Shown here piece by piece: positions 1-8,273 of a stretch of 39,193 nucleotides of DNA (position 1 is its first letter; each line of letters begins with the position of its first letter). The notes below the pieces were generated by a model, which saw only the letters and a program-made list of their open reading frames with translations, was not told where the DNA came from and did no database searches. Source of the stretch: JADKCL01 sp031415375 (GTDB lineage Bacteria; Bacteroidota; Bacteroidia; J057; JADKCL01). The DNA lies in the NCBI GenBank assembly GCA_031415375.1, contig JANORP010000287.1, positions 1 through 39,193 on the forward strand, written 5' to 3'. A program made the position numbers and the translations under genes.

Positions 1-113
1 ATTTCCAAGACATCTGCTGGCAGACTGTCAGTAATGCCAGCATCGGTGAGATTCAACCAATCTGCTTTCTTGCGCTTGGTTTTCGCGATGTGTTCGAGTG
101 CCTCCTCGGTCAT
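1..113 (-). CDS. Leucine-rich-repeat protein, N-terminal fragment
   Basis: An ATG at 113 on the minus strand opens a frame that runs off the left edge, giving 37 residues. They begin MTEEALEHIAKTKRKKADWL and continue into a segment of the form L-x-L-T-x-A-G-I-x-x-x-L-P. This is the usual start of Bacteroidota leucine-rich-repeat proteins: a short helix, then the first 'LxLSxxxLxxLP' repeat. An exact TAnnTTTG promoter element lies just upstream. There is no signal peptide, so the visible part looks cytoplasmic. Whether it is a plain LRR protein or an LRR-Roc/COR GTPase cannot be told from this fragment. Confidence 0.6.
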   Translation of the reverse strand, partial: MTEEALEHIAKTKRKKADWLNLTDAGITDSLPADVLE

Positions 114-492
114 AATCTTCTAATTTTTTACAAAGGTACTATTTATACCGTATTATGCAGATGTTAATTTATTGTTACGGAATTCCAAGGAAGAAAAAAA
201 GGCCAATATGATACCCAGATGCGTATTTTGATTGGTATTGGGGCAAATATAAATATGGACTTGGTCGTTTTAGAAACGAATTTAGAAGAGAATCGAGCAG
301 GTTGTTTTGCGTCGATATTGAAAGTTGCCACACAGAGAGCATCATCATTTCAACGCTTGCTGCATGCGATTATTTACACGACCAAAGTGCAAATCGCCAA
401 TGAAAATATGTCTCCCAGGCAAATCCTTTTTCTCGGAATGTCAAATTTTGCTAGCTTAGCATTATATAGTATATCTGGGCGCAAAGAAGACC
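114..492. other. Divergent intergenic region between the LRR gene and rsh
   Basis: This stretch is visibly more A+T-rich than the flanking genes. It holds the minus-strand promoter at 131-138. A 93-codon frame (219-500) overlaps the rsh start by 8 bases, but it has no recognisable domain and its composition looks non-coding. I see no convincing plus-strand TAnnTTTG promoter for rsh. Confidence 0.5.
131..138 (-). promoter_or_regulatory. Promoter -7 element for the LRR gene
   Basis: The minus strand reads TACCTTTG, an exact match to the Bacteroidota TAnnTTTG element, 18 bases upstream of the ATG at 113. The -33 region is weak: CTG instead of TTG with a spacer of 19. Transcription would start at about 125. 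Confidence 0.45.
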
Positions 493-2736
493 ATGAGTGA
501 TATGACGGGCCAGCAAGAGCGGCTGGAAAAGGACAAAAACGAAATCCTATGGGCTTATCGGAGCCTTATGCGGGCTTGCGAGGACCTCGCTTCCAAGTCT
601 GAGCGACGCGAGATCAGGCTCGCGTTTGAGTATGCGATGCAGGCACACGAAGGCGCGCGTCGCAAGAGTGGGGAGCCATATATCCTCCATCCCATTGCTG
701 TGGCGAGGATCGCTGCCAAGGAGATGCATCTCGACGCGACAAGTGTTATTTCTGCGCTGTTGCACGATACCGTCGAGGACACCTTTGTCGAACTCAATGA
801 TATACAGCGTGAGTTTGGTTCTGAGGTGGCGACCATTATCGACGGCCTCACGAAGATCTCTGGTGTATTTGACCACAAGAGTTCTGCACAGGCAGAAAAT
901 TTCCGCAAGATGCTGCTCACTTTGAGTGCCGACGTGCGCGTGATCCTGATCAAACTCGCAGACCGCTTGCACAACATGCGCACACTGCAGTTCATGAAAA
1001 AGGAAGGTCAACTCAAGATCGCCTCAGAGACCATCTATTTGTATGCTCCGCTCGCCAATCGGCTCGGACTTCACTCCGTCAAGACCGAATTGGAGGACCT
1101 CGCACTGAAATATACTGAGCCGTCGATCTACTTGCAGATCAACTCACAACTTGTGAAGGTGCAGCGCGAGAGTCGCTACTACATCTTGCAGTTCATTCGC
1201 TCGATCAGGGAAAAACTGAGCGCCTCAGGTCTGGAATTCAAGATCTTGCATAGATTCAAGTCGGTCTTTTCGATCTATTCCAAAATGATCAAACAAGAGA
1301 TCCCGTTTGAGGAGGTCTTTGACTTATTTGCGATCCGCATCATCATTGAGGCACCTGCCGACCTAGAAAAAACAGAATGCTGGAAGGCCTATTCGCTTGT
1401 CACTGACCTGTATCACCCCAACCCGGAGCGCACCCGCGATTGGCTCACAATACCACGGTCCAATGGTTATGAGGCACTACACGTCACGGTGATGGGGCCT
1501 CGCGGGCGGTGGATAGAAGTGCAGATTCGCAGTGAGCGCATGGACTATGTCGCCGAGCATGGCATGGCCGCCCATTGGAAATACAAGGATGGCTCACAAA
1601 TGCACGATGAGCGATTTTTAAATTGGCTTGGCCGTGTGCGTGAACTGCTTGAAAATCCAAATCTTAATGCCGTTGAGGTTGTCAAAGAGTTTAAGACAAA
1701 TTTGGTCCCAGACGAGGTCTTCGTTTTTACACCAAAGGGCGATTTGCTACAGCTGCCAACCGCCTCGACGGTGATTGATTTCGCCTATGAGATCCATACC
1801 TTGGTCGGTGAGGAATGCATCGGCGCCAAGGTCAACAATAAGGTTGTGCCATTGAGCTATTCCCTCAACAACGGAGACCAAGTCGAGATCATCACCTCCA
1901 AAAAACAAAGTCCAAAAGAAGAGTGGCTGCAGTTTGCACATACGCCCAAAGCCCGCCACAAAATCAAGGAGTCCCTCAAACTCCAAAGGCGCAAGATTGC
2001 TGACAAGGGCCGCGAAATTTTCAAATGGAAGGCACGCAATTATGCCTTGGACAAAAAGGAGGTGACTGGCGAATTGCTCGCATTCTTCAAAATCAGGAAC
2101 GAAACAGAATTTTTTTACCTGCTCGGCTTGCATAAACTCGACATGGAGCGCCTTCAAGAGTTTATCAGCATCAAGGAAAAAGGGGGCGAGATCAGGATTG
2201 AAGGCCATGATCCACAGCCAAAGAATATCAAGAGTCGCAAGGAGTTTGACGATTGGCTCAAGGAAAGCAAGGGCATGAGCTCAGATGCCTTGTTGATCGG
2301 TGAGGACATGGACATCCGCGACTACAAATTTGCGACCTGCTGCCACCCTGTCCCAGGTGACGATATCCTCGCTTTTTACCTCCCAGAGGATGGCTTGGTG
2401 ATTCACCGGCCCAACTGTCCAAGGGCGATCAGCCTTATGAGCAATTGGGGCAAAAACATCATCAAGGCCAAATGGACGGAAATGGCGGACATTAGCCTTC
2501 TGGCAGGTATCAAGATCATCGGGGAGGATCGACAGGGCATGATGAATGACTTGATACGGGTTATTTCCACACAGATGAAGCTCAATATCAGGAGTATCAC
2601 GATTGACTCGATGGATGGCATGTTTGAGGGTGTATTCAAGGTGTTCGTGCGCAACACCAAGGAGTTAGAAAAGCTGAACATCAAGCTCAAGACCGTGCCA
2701 GGTGTGTTTACAGCCACCCGCGTTGCAGAGATGTAA
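493..2736 (+). CDS. rsh: Bifunctional (p)ppGpp synthetase/hydrolase (RelA/SpoT family)
   Basis: This enzyme makes and degrades the stringent-response alarmone (p)ppGpp in the cytoplasm. Domains run in the family order over 747 residues. The HD hydrolase domain (about 40-200) has an intact HDTVED at 91-96. The synthetase domain (about 250-365) includes HRFKSVFSIYSKM and GYEALHVTVMGP, then IEVQIRS and AEHGMAAHWKYK. The TGS domain is at about 405-468, and a helical region follows. A zinc-finger-like motif has Cys616-Cys617 with His639 and Cys642. The C-terminal ACT domain is at about 665-745. With both catalytic halves intact it should be bifunctional, the usual single long RSH of Bacteroidota. 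The loop that reads RxKD in many bifunctional enzymes is RTRD here. The start at 493 gives a full-length N-terminus. Confidence 0.96.
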   Translation: MSDMTGQQERLEKDKNEILWAYRSLMRACEDLASKSERREIRLAFEYAMQAHEGARRKSGEPYILHPIAVARIAAKEMHLDATSVISALLHDTVEDTFVELNDIQREFGSEVATIIDGLTKISGVFDHKSSAQAENFRKMLLTLSADVRVILIKLADRLHNMRTLQFMKKEGQLKIASETIYLYAPLANRLGLHSVKTELEDLALKYTEPSIYLQINSQLVKVQRESRYYILQFIRSIREKLSASGLEFKILHRFKSVFSIYSKMIKQEIPFEEVFDLFAIRIIIEAPADLEKTECWKAYSLVTDLYHPNPERTRDWLTIPRSNGYEALHVTVMGPRGRWIEVQIRSERMDYVAEHGMAAHWKYKDGSQMHDERFLNWLGRVRELLENPNLNAVEVVKEFKTNLVPDEVFVFTPKGDLLQLPTASTVIDFAYEIHTLVGEECIGAKVNNKVVPLSYSLNNGDQVEIITSKKQSPKEEWLQFAHTPKARHKIKESLKLQRRKIADKGREIFKWKARNYALDKKEVTGELLAFFKIRNETEFFYLLGLHKLDMERLQEFISIKEKGGEIRIEGHDPQPKNIKSRKEFDDWLKESKGMSSDALLIGEDMDIRDYKFATCCHPVPGDDILAFYLPEDGLVIHRPNCPRAISLMSNWGKNIIKAKWTEMADISLLAGIKIIGEDRQGMMNDLIRVISTQMKLNIRSITIDSMDGMFEGVFKVFVRNTKELEKLNIKLKTVPGVFTATRVAEM

Positions 2737-2760
2737 GGGAGATTCACGATCCGTATTCCT

Positions 2761-2776
2761 CCCACATCTATGTGGG
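2761..2776 (+). terminator. Hairpin after rsh
   Basis: CCCACATCTATGTGGG forms a 7-bp perfect inverted repeat 25 bases after the rsh stop. No T-run follows, so it may be only a weak terminator or an mRNA 3'-end structure. Confidence 0.35.
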
Positions 2777-2815
2777 TGCTTGCAATTTGTCGATTGTCCT
2801 TGAAGAATGCTGGGG

Positions 2816-2845
2816 TTGCACTTCAGTGCGTTCGCCGTATCTTAG
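2816..2845 (+). promoter_or_regulatory. Possible promoter for the CPBP protease gene
   Basis: TTG at 2816-2818, a 19-base spacer and TATCTTAG at 2838-2845 (one mismatch to TAnnTTTG) lie directly before the ATG at 2852. If used, transcription would begin almost at the start codon, giving a near-leaderless mRNA. Confidence 0.35.
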
Positions 2846-2851
2846 CAGACG

Positions 2852-3835
2852 ATGAGATTGAATCGTTTTCTGGAAAATGCCTGGAAGGGCGCCGAAAATC
2901 CAATCCTGCAGGTTGCTGCGATTGGTGTGACTTGGATGATCTTTATGATCATCGGCGGTAGTGTGATGTTGGTGCCCGTGGCCATTTTGATGGCGCGTGA
3001 CCCCGCAGCAGCCGAGGCCTATCTCGCCAACCCTTTTGATTTCAAGCTTTTAGGCATCGACATGATCGTGATTTTTGCGATGATCATGTGTCAATTTGTG
3101 ATCGGCATCGGCGGAATCTGGCTCACAGAACGCACTTTTTTGCATAAAAAATTGCTTTGGGTGGCGACGGGTTTCAAGCGTTTTAGGTTTGGGCGAATGC
3201 TTGCTGCGATGGGGCTTTGGATGGGGTTGATGGCGATTTACCAGCTCATCACCTATCTCATGGACCCGAGCACGGTGACATTCACGGTCGATCTCAATCG
3301 TTTTCTGATGTTTTTGCCAGTGGCATTGATCATGGTGCCGCTTCAAAGTGCCTATGAGGAGCTAGCGATCAGGGGACAATTGATGCAAGGTCTCATTCGG
3401 CTTGCACCTCGGCAGCCCTACCTCCCGCTGTTTCTCACTTCTCTCATTTTTGCCTTGCTGCACTTCATGAACAATGAGGTGCAGGAATATGGTGCCGCCC
3501 TGATGATGGCGCACTATTTCACCTTTGGGCTGGTCTTGGGCATCTTTGCGCTCATCGACGAAGGCTTGGAAATGAGCATTGGCATCCATGCCGGCAACAA
3601 TATCTTTTCCTTGTGCCTCGTCTCCTACCCCGGGTCCAGCATTCAGACACCAGCACTCATGCAACAGAATTCCATGACCGCTTTGCTTGACTATGCTGTC
3701 ATGATCGGGTTTGTCATCCTGGTCTATTTCATCTTCTTTGGCCGTCGCAAGCAGGCTTGGATGGCGATTGTGGACAATGTAAGCACCGACCCAGCGCATC
3801 TCGAAGCTGAAAATGCGGAAGAAAAAGTGAACTGA
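2852..3835 (+). CDS. CPBP family intramembrane metalloprotease
   Basis: This is a multi-pass membrane protein of the CPBP (CAAX protease and bacteriocin-processing, Rce1-like) family. The three family motifs are present: EELAIR (Glu169-Glu170, Arg174), FALLHFM with His204, and HAGNN with His246 and Asn250. These residues bind the catalytic metal inside the membrane. Hydrophobic segments are visible at about 22-48, 68-92, 118-135, 150-166, 192-207, 218-236 and 280-300. The short acidic C-terminal tail is probably cytoplasmic. The substrate is unknown; prokaryotic members cleave membrane or membrane-bound peptides. It follows rsh on the same strand after 115 bases with a hairpin between, so it is probably transcribed separately. 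Confidence 0.88.
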   Translation: MRLNRFLENAWKGAENPILQVAAIGVTWMIFMIIGGSVMLVPVAILMARDPAAAEAYLANPFDFKLLGIDMIVIFAMIMCQFVIGIGGIWLTERTFLHKKLLWVATGFKRFRFGRMLAAMGLWMGLMAIYQLITYLMDPSTVTFTVDLNRFLMFLPVALIMVPLQSAYEELAIRGQLMQGLIRLAPRQPYLPLFLTSLIFALLHFMNNEVQEYGAALMMAHYFTFGLVLGIFALIDEGLEMSIGIHAGNNIFSLCLVSYPGSSIQTPALMQQNSMTALLDYAVMIGFVILVYFIFFGRRKQAWMAIVDNVSTDPAHLEAENAEEKVN

Positions 3836-3925
3836 ACCTGAAAAACGATCAGGGCTCCATCGACAAGCGTATTGTTCAAATTTCGCCCGATACCTATCAA
3901 TGCAATATGCATGACCCGTTGTTGT

Positions 3926-4088
3926 GAAGAAGGCCCGTTCGTTGGCCCACCCCAAAAGTAGTGGGAAGGGCCGACGAACGGATTGCACCTGCTTGTTGTG
4001 GAAAGGCCGCCTTTGGAAGAAGGCCCGTTCGTTGGCCCACCCCAAAAGTAGTGGGAAGGGCCGACGAACGGATTGCACCTGCTTGTTG
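3926..4088. repeat. Two identical 73-bp palindromic repeats in tandem (period 90)
   Basis: Positions 3926-3998 and 4016-4088 are identical over 73 bases and separated by 17 bases. Each copy holds a long inverted repeat. The left arm is CCGTTCGTTGGCCC (3935-3948 and 4025-4038) and the right arm is GGGCCGACGAACGG (3968-3981 and 4058-4071). The arms pair over 14 positions, with one G-U pair in RNA, around a 19-base loop. The 17-base spacer contains its own small inverted repeat, AAAGG-CCG-CCTTT. The pattern resembles a REP/MITE-like interspersed element. No transposase is in the window. Confidence 0.85.
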
Positions 4089-4261
4089 GGTGACATCTGC
4101 TATCCTCGATTTGAATGCCCTTGCGCTACCAAAATAGACCCCAGTTTTTGACACGAGGTGTCAAAGACCGGGTCGATATTGCCCTTAGAAATGAAATGAT
4201 AGTACCTCATCGTTCTTTATCAGTAAAACTTGGAGGGCAGTCCCTCCTATTGGCAGCAAGA

Positions 4262-4297
4262 AATGGCCACTTCAGCGATGAGGTGACCATTTTTTTT
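4262..4297 (+). terminator. Rho-independent terminator
   Basis: AATGGCCACTTC (4262-4273) pairs with GAGGTGACCATT (4280-4291), apart from one A-C mismatch and one G-U pair. The stem runs into an eight-T tract (4290-4297). It is well downstream of the CPBP stop, implying a separate transcript ending here or a long 3' UTR. Confidence 0.6.
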
Positions 4298-4413
4298 GTT
4301 GCCAGTCAGGCAGACGAACTTCACAAACAAGGGTTTGCCTGCCCCATGCTGCCTCGTTACGCGCAGGCAGGCGATCGCTCCCATCGCCTACAAGGCATAC
4401 CGCGTGGATATAT

Positions 4414-4459
4414 AAACGCATCTGGCGACCCAAATTGGGCCGCCAGATGCGTTTTTTTT
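4414..4459 (+). terminator. Strong intrinsic terminator
   Basis: AAACGCATCTGGCG (4414-4427) and CGCCAGATGCGTTT (4441-4454) are perfect 14-bp complements. The loop itself contains CCCAAATTGGG. Eight Ts follow at 4452-4459. The T-run favours the plus strand; on the minus strand it lies about 100 bases after the secreted-protein gene ending at 4562 and may also stop that transcript. Confidence 0.75.
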
Positions 4460-4561
4460 AGGCTTTGGAGCTTTGAGCGACAAAGCTGCCCATTGGCCTA
4501 GTCCTTTTCTCGGCTGCGTGCCTCAGTGGCCGAGACCACAGGTGCACCACCACCAAGGAGA

Positions 4562-5668
4562 TTACCTTTGGAGGACAAACTTCCTTGAGAAGTATTGATC
4601 CTTTGCCTTCAACATGAAGAGGTAGGAGCCATTGGCAAGGCCATTGGTGCTCATTTTGATCTCGCCAGTTTCATTGGCGGAAACCTTGCGAGATGCCATC
4701 ACCTTACCGTCGAGGGTCATCAGCATGACTTCTTCGATGATGATTTTTGCCTCATTGTTGCTGATGCGTGCGATCATTTCGTCATTGGCTTGGCCAATGT
4801 TGAAATTGAATGCAGTGCCATTGAGCATTTGTGCTTGCAGTGCGGCTGCTTCTGGGCTCGCAGGTGCATAGGCCTCAGGGATACCGATGCCCAGGTTGCC
4901 ACCGTCACCAGAGATACGCACGCATACTGTAGAAATGTCAACACCAGCTGGGATCACGATTTCTTTGCTGATGTCGGAGAGTGTGTACACCTTGTCGTTG
5001 CCGTCAGAGAAGCACTCAAATTCTGCAGGAGTGAAATTGCCTTCCAACAAGAGCGTACCATTGATGATCATCGCTTTGGCAGACCAGATCGTGCGCACAA
5101 GTTTGGCATCTTCGCCTTCACCTTTGAAGGTGGCGACTTTGATCTGGAACGTGCTGTAGTCATTTTTGAGATCGCTGGAGGCGACCCTCAAAAAGCCGCT
5201 CAAGTTTTTGATCGAGATGACGCGTGTATTGGCGTCAAAATTGATCCCTTGATCATTGAGCGTAGCGGCCGTGAAATTTTCTGGATTTCCTGGGGCCGGC
5301 ACACCTTTGCTATACATCGGTGCAACGGAGTATTGTGGAAGCAGTGCGTCAACGTCCTCACCCCATGACCAGCCACGTTGTGCCCATCCCATTCTTCTGT
5401 TGGAATTGGCACCGTCAGTGATCGCCTCTACGTGTCCACAATTGGTGGCACCATTGACTGCGACAGACGAGATATCTGCCACTGCATAGGCACTACTGCC
5501 ATCTGTGGCCAAATTAAAGGTTGCCTGGCCCGGCGGCTTCAGTTTTGCATTCACCGTGAATCGCTTGCTCGCAGATGGCTGAAAGAAGCGCGTGGTGGAC
5601 CAATCGGCAAACACGTCTTGGCTAAGCATAACCATGACGGTAACTAATGCGAAGTTTACAATTCTCAT
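4562..5668 (-). CDS. Secreted protein with type IX sorting domain
   Basis: I chose the ATG at 5668 because it starts directly with a signal peptide (MRIVNFALVTVMVMLSQDVFA, cleavage before DWS), giving 368 residues. An in-frame ATG at 5725 would add 19 polar residues. The mature protein is about 340 residues, rich in beta-type sequence with no domain I can name. Its last about 65 residues have the T9SS type A sorting-domain form: MTLDGKVMASRKVS, then the segment NGLANGSYLFMLKA, ending RKFVLQR. T9SS cargo is exported by Sec, crosses the outer membrane through the T9SS, and is released or anchored at the surface. The function of the cargo is unknown. Confidence 0.75.
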   Translation of the reverse strand: MRIVNFALVTVMVMLSQDVFADWSTTRFFQPSASKRFTVNAKLKPPGQATFNLATDGSSAYAVADISSVAVNGATNCGHVEAITDGANSNRRMGWAQRGWSWGEDVDALLPQYSVAPMYSKGVPAPGNPENFTAATLNDQGINFDANTRVISIKNLSGFLRVASSDLKNDYSTFQIKVATFKGEGEDAKLVRTIWSAKAMIINGTLLLEGNFTPAEFECFSDGNDKVYTLSDISKEIVIPAGVDISTVCVRISGDGGNLGIGIPEAYAPASPEAAALQAQMLNGTAFNFNIGQANDEMIARISNNEAKIIIEEVMLMTLDGKVMASRKVSANETGEIKMSTNGLANGSYLFMLKAKDQYFSRKFVLQR

Positions 5669-6481
5669 GCGATGCGAATTTTTTTGCGCCCTACTTCTTG
5701 ATAGAGGAGTGTTCGGGTCACCCATTCTCCTTTTAACTTAGTTGAGATTAAGACGAATATACACAAAAACGTAACATCTCCAACACAATGCTCCAAGACT
5801 AGATAAATTATTTATCCACCCACCTATTTTCCTGTTGCCAAGACGCCTTATGTCAAAGCATGGATTTTAGATTTCTGAAAAATTCACTGGATAACCGTAT
5901 CAGCGGATGGCATTTGCCAATAAAACAGAGTTGCAATAGGCCAACCATTGGCAGCAGCAATTGACATGCAGTATGACTATACGATTATTGCCCGATGCAC
6001 CTCCAAAAGTCTATCAATCTGCCGTATTCATCACATGCAAGCAGTACAGAGCCCCAATTACTTGCAATTCCCACTGCCCATTCTTGCCAGCATACCGTCA
6101 TACAAACTTCTTGGTAGTGCCTCGAAAAATCTGCTGAACTCGAAAACCTGCTATATCCCACACTCAATGAAATGTAAGAACCACATAGTCATATCTTTGG
6201 AATTCTGTGCCAAAAAATAATGCTCAAAAATCTGGCATCATGGACAATTGTCGATATCCCACGACTGCTATTATTGGGAATCGTCCAGAAAAAGCCACGG
6301 CCCCCCCCTCCCAAAAAGCATCAAGACGGCTGTAACCCTGGTTGAATGTGCCTAAAAGAATCATTTAACGATGCGGTTTATCAATGCACTAGCGAATTTG
6401 TATGGGCAATCACCTTGAATTGGACCTTGGATGAAGCTATGAATACACACACGGCAATTTTCTCCAAGCCAAGGGACTTGG
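5669..6481. other. Long intergenic region with no convincing gene
   Basis: About 800 bases separate two minus-strand genes. Apart from the promoter near 5754-5783, I see only short frames (for example 90 codons at 5948-6220) with no domain, no signal peptide and no good start context. There is a C8 tract near 6300 and a small inverted pair TGCCAAT/ATTGGCA around 5914-5953. No RNA gene is recognisable. Confidence 0.45.
5754..5783 (-). promoter_or_regulatory. Promoter of the secreted-protein gene
   Basis: On the minus strand TTG (5783-5781), a 19-base spacer and TATATTCG (5761-5754) match the Bacteroidota promoter with one mismatch. The predicted start near 5748 precedes both possible start codons. 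Confidence 0.45.
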
Positions 6482-8182
6482 TCAATGTTCCCAGCCGATC
6501 AAGTCGGCAATCTCGCTGCCTGTGGGGGGTGACCAACGTGCATCTGTGCCCTGCTCGCTGCTCAAGAACCACTCCAGTGCCAATGACGCCCCTCTTGCCT
6601 CGGGTAAGCAGGCGCTTTGTAACAACAAAGCCGATTGGTAACAATGTGTGAGTGCGATGAAAAGGGATTTGGATTGAAACTCTCGCGCATCCTGTTCCAC
6701 ATCACCCAATCCCTGTATCTTGGCTTCTAAACTGCGTGCTTTTTGGACAATGCGCACGGCTTGCGGGTGGCTGCACTTGCAAATTGTCTCAATTTCAATC
6801 AGTAGCACCGCCAAGCCATTGCTTTTTGTACTGGCGCGCAACATGTCAAGCACCATGATATTGCCTGCACCTTCCCAAATCGGCAAGACCATCACGTCGC
6901 GCATCGTCTTAGGGAGTACGGTGTCCTCGACATAGCCTATACCACCCATCAGTTCCATGCTCTCTCTGCAAATGTACACCGCTGCCTCGGCCGAGGCACG
7001 CTTCACCATCGGGGTAAGCAGACGCAGCAACTCTACCTCGCCTTGGTCGCCCTCCTCTGCCCTATCCATCGCCTGGATCGCTCGCCACAGCAATCCGAAG
7101 TTGGCCATGTGCAAGCTACCCAGCTCCCAGAGTTTGGCCCGCACCAGGGAATGCTCTACCGCGACCTTGCCAAAGGTCTGCCGATGGTTCAAGAACTGCC
7201 AAGCCTCGATGAGTGCCCGGCGACCGCCAGCCACTGCAGCGACGCTGTTGTACATGCGCGAGAGGTTGATCATCTCACTCATCACCTTGAACCCTTGAAA
7301 CTCTGGCCCCACACGTGTGCCGATGGTGCCTTGGAGCAAACATTCCCCACTCGCCATGCTGCGCGTACCCAACTTGTCCTTGAGCCGCACAATTTCCAAG
7401 GGATTGCGACTGCCATCTTCCAAGGCGCGCTCCACCAAAAAGATCGACAAGCCGCGTGTGCCCAGCACATCGGCTTGCGTGCGCGCCAATGCAAATATGA
7501 TTTGGGCATTCACATTGCTGCAAAACCACTTTTCTCCATGCAAAGCATATTGATTGCCGCCGACTGACTGTGCCTCCGTGAGGTTCGCACCTACATCTGA
7601 GCCGCCAGCCTTCTCGGTGAGAAACATTGCCCCCGTATAGAAATCTGAGACATCTGTACTATATATATGTGGCAACAAACGATCACGGTCTGCTGGTGTA
7701 CAAAACTGATCAATGAGATGCGCAACGCCGTCGGTCATGCACAAGGGGCAATATTGTCCAGACTCACTCATTGCATAGAGCATGCCTAATGCAAAACCCA
7801 TTTTGTGCCGCGTACCCGCAAACTGCTTGCGCAGGGCCGGCTCCCATTTAAGGCGCAGCATTTGCGACTCCACTGCGATCTTCATCAAGTCCCAATAGGC
7901 CGGGTGAAAACGAATTTCATCCAATGGCTCGCCCCAAGCATCGCGCTTGATAAGTTGCGGCACATTTTGGTCGGCTGCCAAGGACAGTGCATTCATAGGC
8001 CCAGCAGCCTGCCTGCCGAGCTGGTCTAGTAGCGGTTCCAAATAGGAAAATGCGCCGGCTGGCAGCGTGGCCATGAGGTGATCACGCAAGATCAAATCGC
8101 TACTGTAGAAATTGGGGCTGCTGCGATGCCCAGTCAACAAAACATGGTTGCGGGGGGAGGACAGTTGCGGCTTTTGGGACAT
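6482..8182 (-). CDS. Acyl-CoA dehydrogenase, AidB-like
   Basis: This is a flavin-dependent acyl-CoA dehydrogenase-fold protein of the AidB-like branch, 566 residues from the ATG at 8182. An in-frame ATG at 8218 would add 12 residues. The N-terminal part resembles the AidB extension (NHVLLTG, then PNFYSSD). The FAD/substrate core contains MFLTEKAGGSDVG (from about 187) and LKDKLGTRSMASGE (about 267). Its C-terminal helical domain has MELMGGIGYVED and LPIWEGAGNI. The Glu of WEG (about 437) sits where the catalytic base of acyl-CoA dehydrogenases lies. A cysteine-bearing tail follows. E. coli AidB is linked to alkylation damage and binds DNA; most relatives probably oxidise an unidentified acyl-CoA. 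It is cytoplasmic and follows the 749-residue secreted protein on the same strand. Confidence 0.88.
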   Translation of the reverse strand: MSQKPQLSSPRNHVLLTGHRSSPNFYSSDLILRDHLMATLPAGAFSYLEPLLDQLGRQAAGPMNALSLAADQNVPQLIKRDAWGEPLDEIRFHPAYWDLMKIAVESQMLRLKWEPALRKQFAGTRHKMGFALGMLYAMSESGQYCPLCMTDGVAHLIDQFCTPADRDRLLPHIYSTDVSDFYTGAMFLTEKAGGSDVGANLTEAQSVGGNQYALHGEKWFCSNVNAQIIFALARTQADVLGTRGLSIFLVERALEDGSRNPLEIVRLKDKLGTRSMASGECLLQGTIGTRVGPEFQGFKVMSEMINLSRMYNSVAAVAGGRRALIEAWQFLNHRQTFGKVAVEHSLVRAKLWELGSLHMANFGLLWRAIQAMDRAEEGDQGEVELLRLLTPMVKRASAEAAVYICRESMELMGGIGYVEDTVLPKTMRDVMVLPIWEGAGNIMVLDMLRASTKSNGLAVLLIEIETICKCSHPQAVRIVQKARSLEAKIQGLGDVEQDAREFQSKSLFIALTHCYQSALLLQSACLPEARGASLALEWFLSSEQGTDARWSPPTGSEIADLIGWEH

Positions 8183-8273
8183 GAGAATATCTTTTGTACC
8201 AAGATAGCATTGCGACACACATCATCCAAAGTTGAAATTGACCAAAGGCCCTTCTTGCATGCTGGGCCCGGCC

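Larger units (their letters stand above)
3836..4561. other. Gene-poor region with repeats and two plus-strand terminators
   Basis: Between the CPBP gene and the minus-strand secreted protein there is no convincing coding sequence over about 725 bases. It holds the tandem palindromic repeats (3926-4088) and two strong plus-strand hairpin/T-run structures at 4262-4297 and 4414-4459. A 128-codon plus frame (4115-4501) runs straight through both hairpins and resembles nothing I know. The stretch could be a decayed gene or could produce one or two short RNAs. Confidence 0.5.

Noticed and set aside
3926..4088. CRISPR array
   Set aside because: Only two 73-bp units with a palindromic 17-base spacer and no cas genes; repeat and spacer sizes do not fit.
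3362..4096. 244-codon minus frame with an apparent duplicated peptide
   Set aside because: It is antisense to the CPBP gene, and the peptide repeat only reflects the 73-bp palindromic repeats with a period (90) divisible by three.
4115..4501. 128-codon plus-strand frame in the repeat/terminator region
   Set aside because: It runs through both strong hairpin terminators and has no domain, signal peptide or start context; it looks like chance.
4595..5368. 257-codon plus frame
   Set aside because: It lies antisense within the T9SS-sorted secreted protein, which has a signal peptide and sorting domain.
5948..6220. 90-codon plus frame in the long intergenic region
   Set aside because: No signal, domain or promoter; composition and start context look non-coding.
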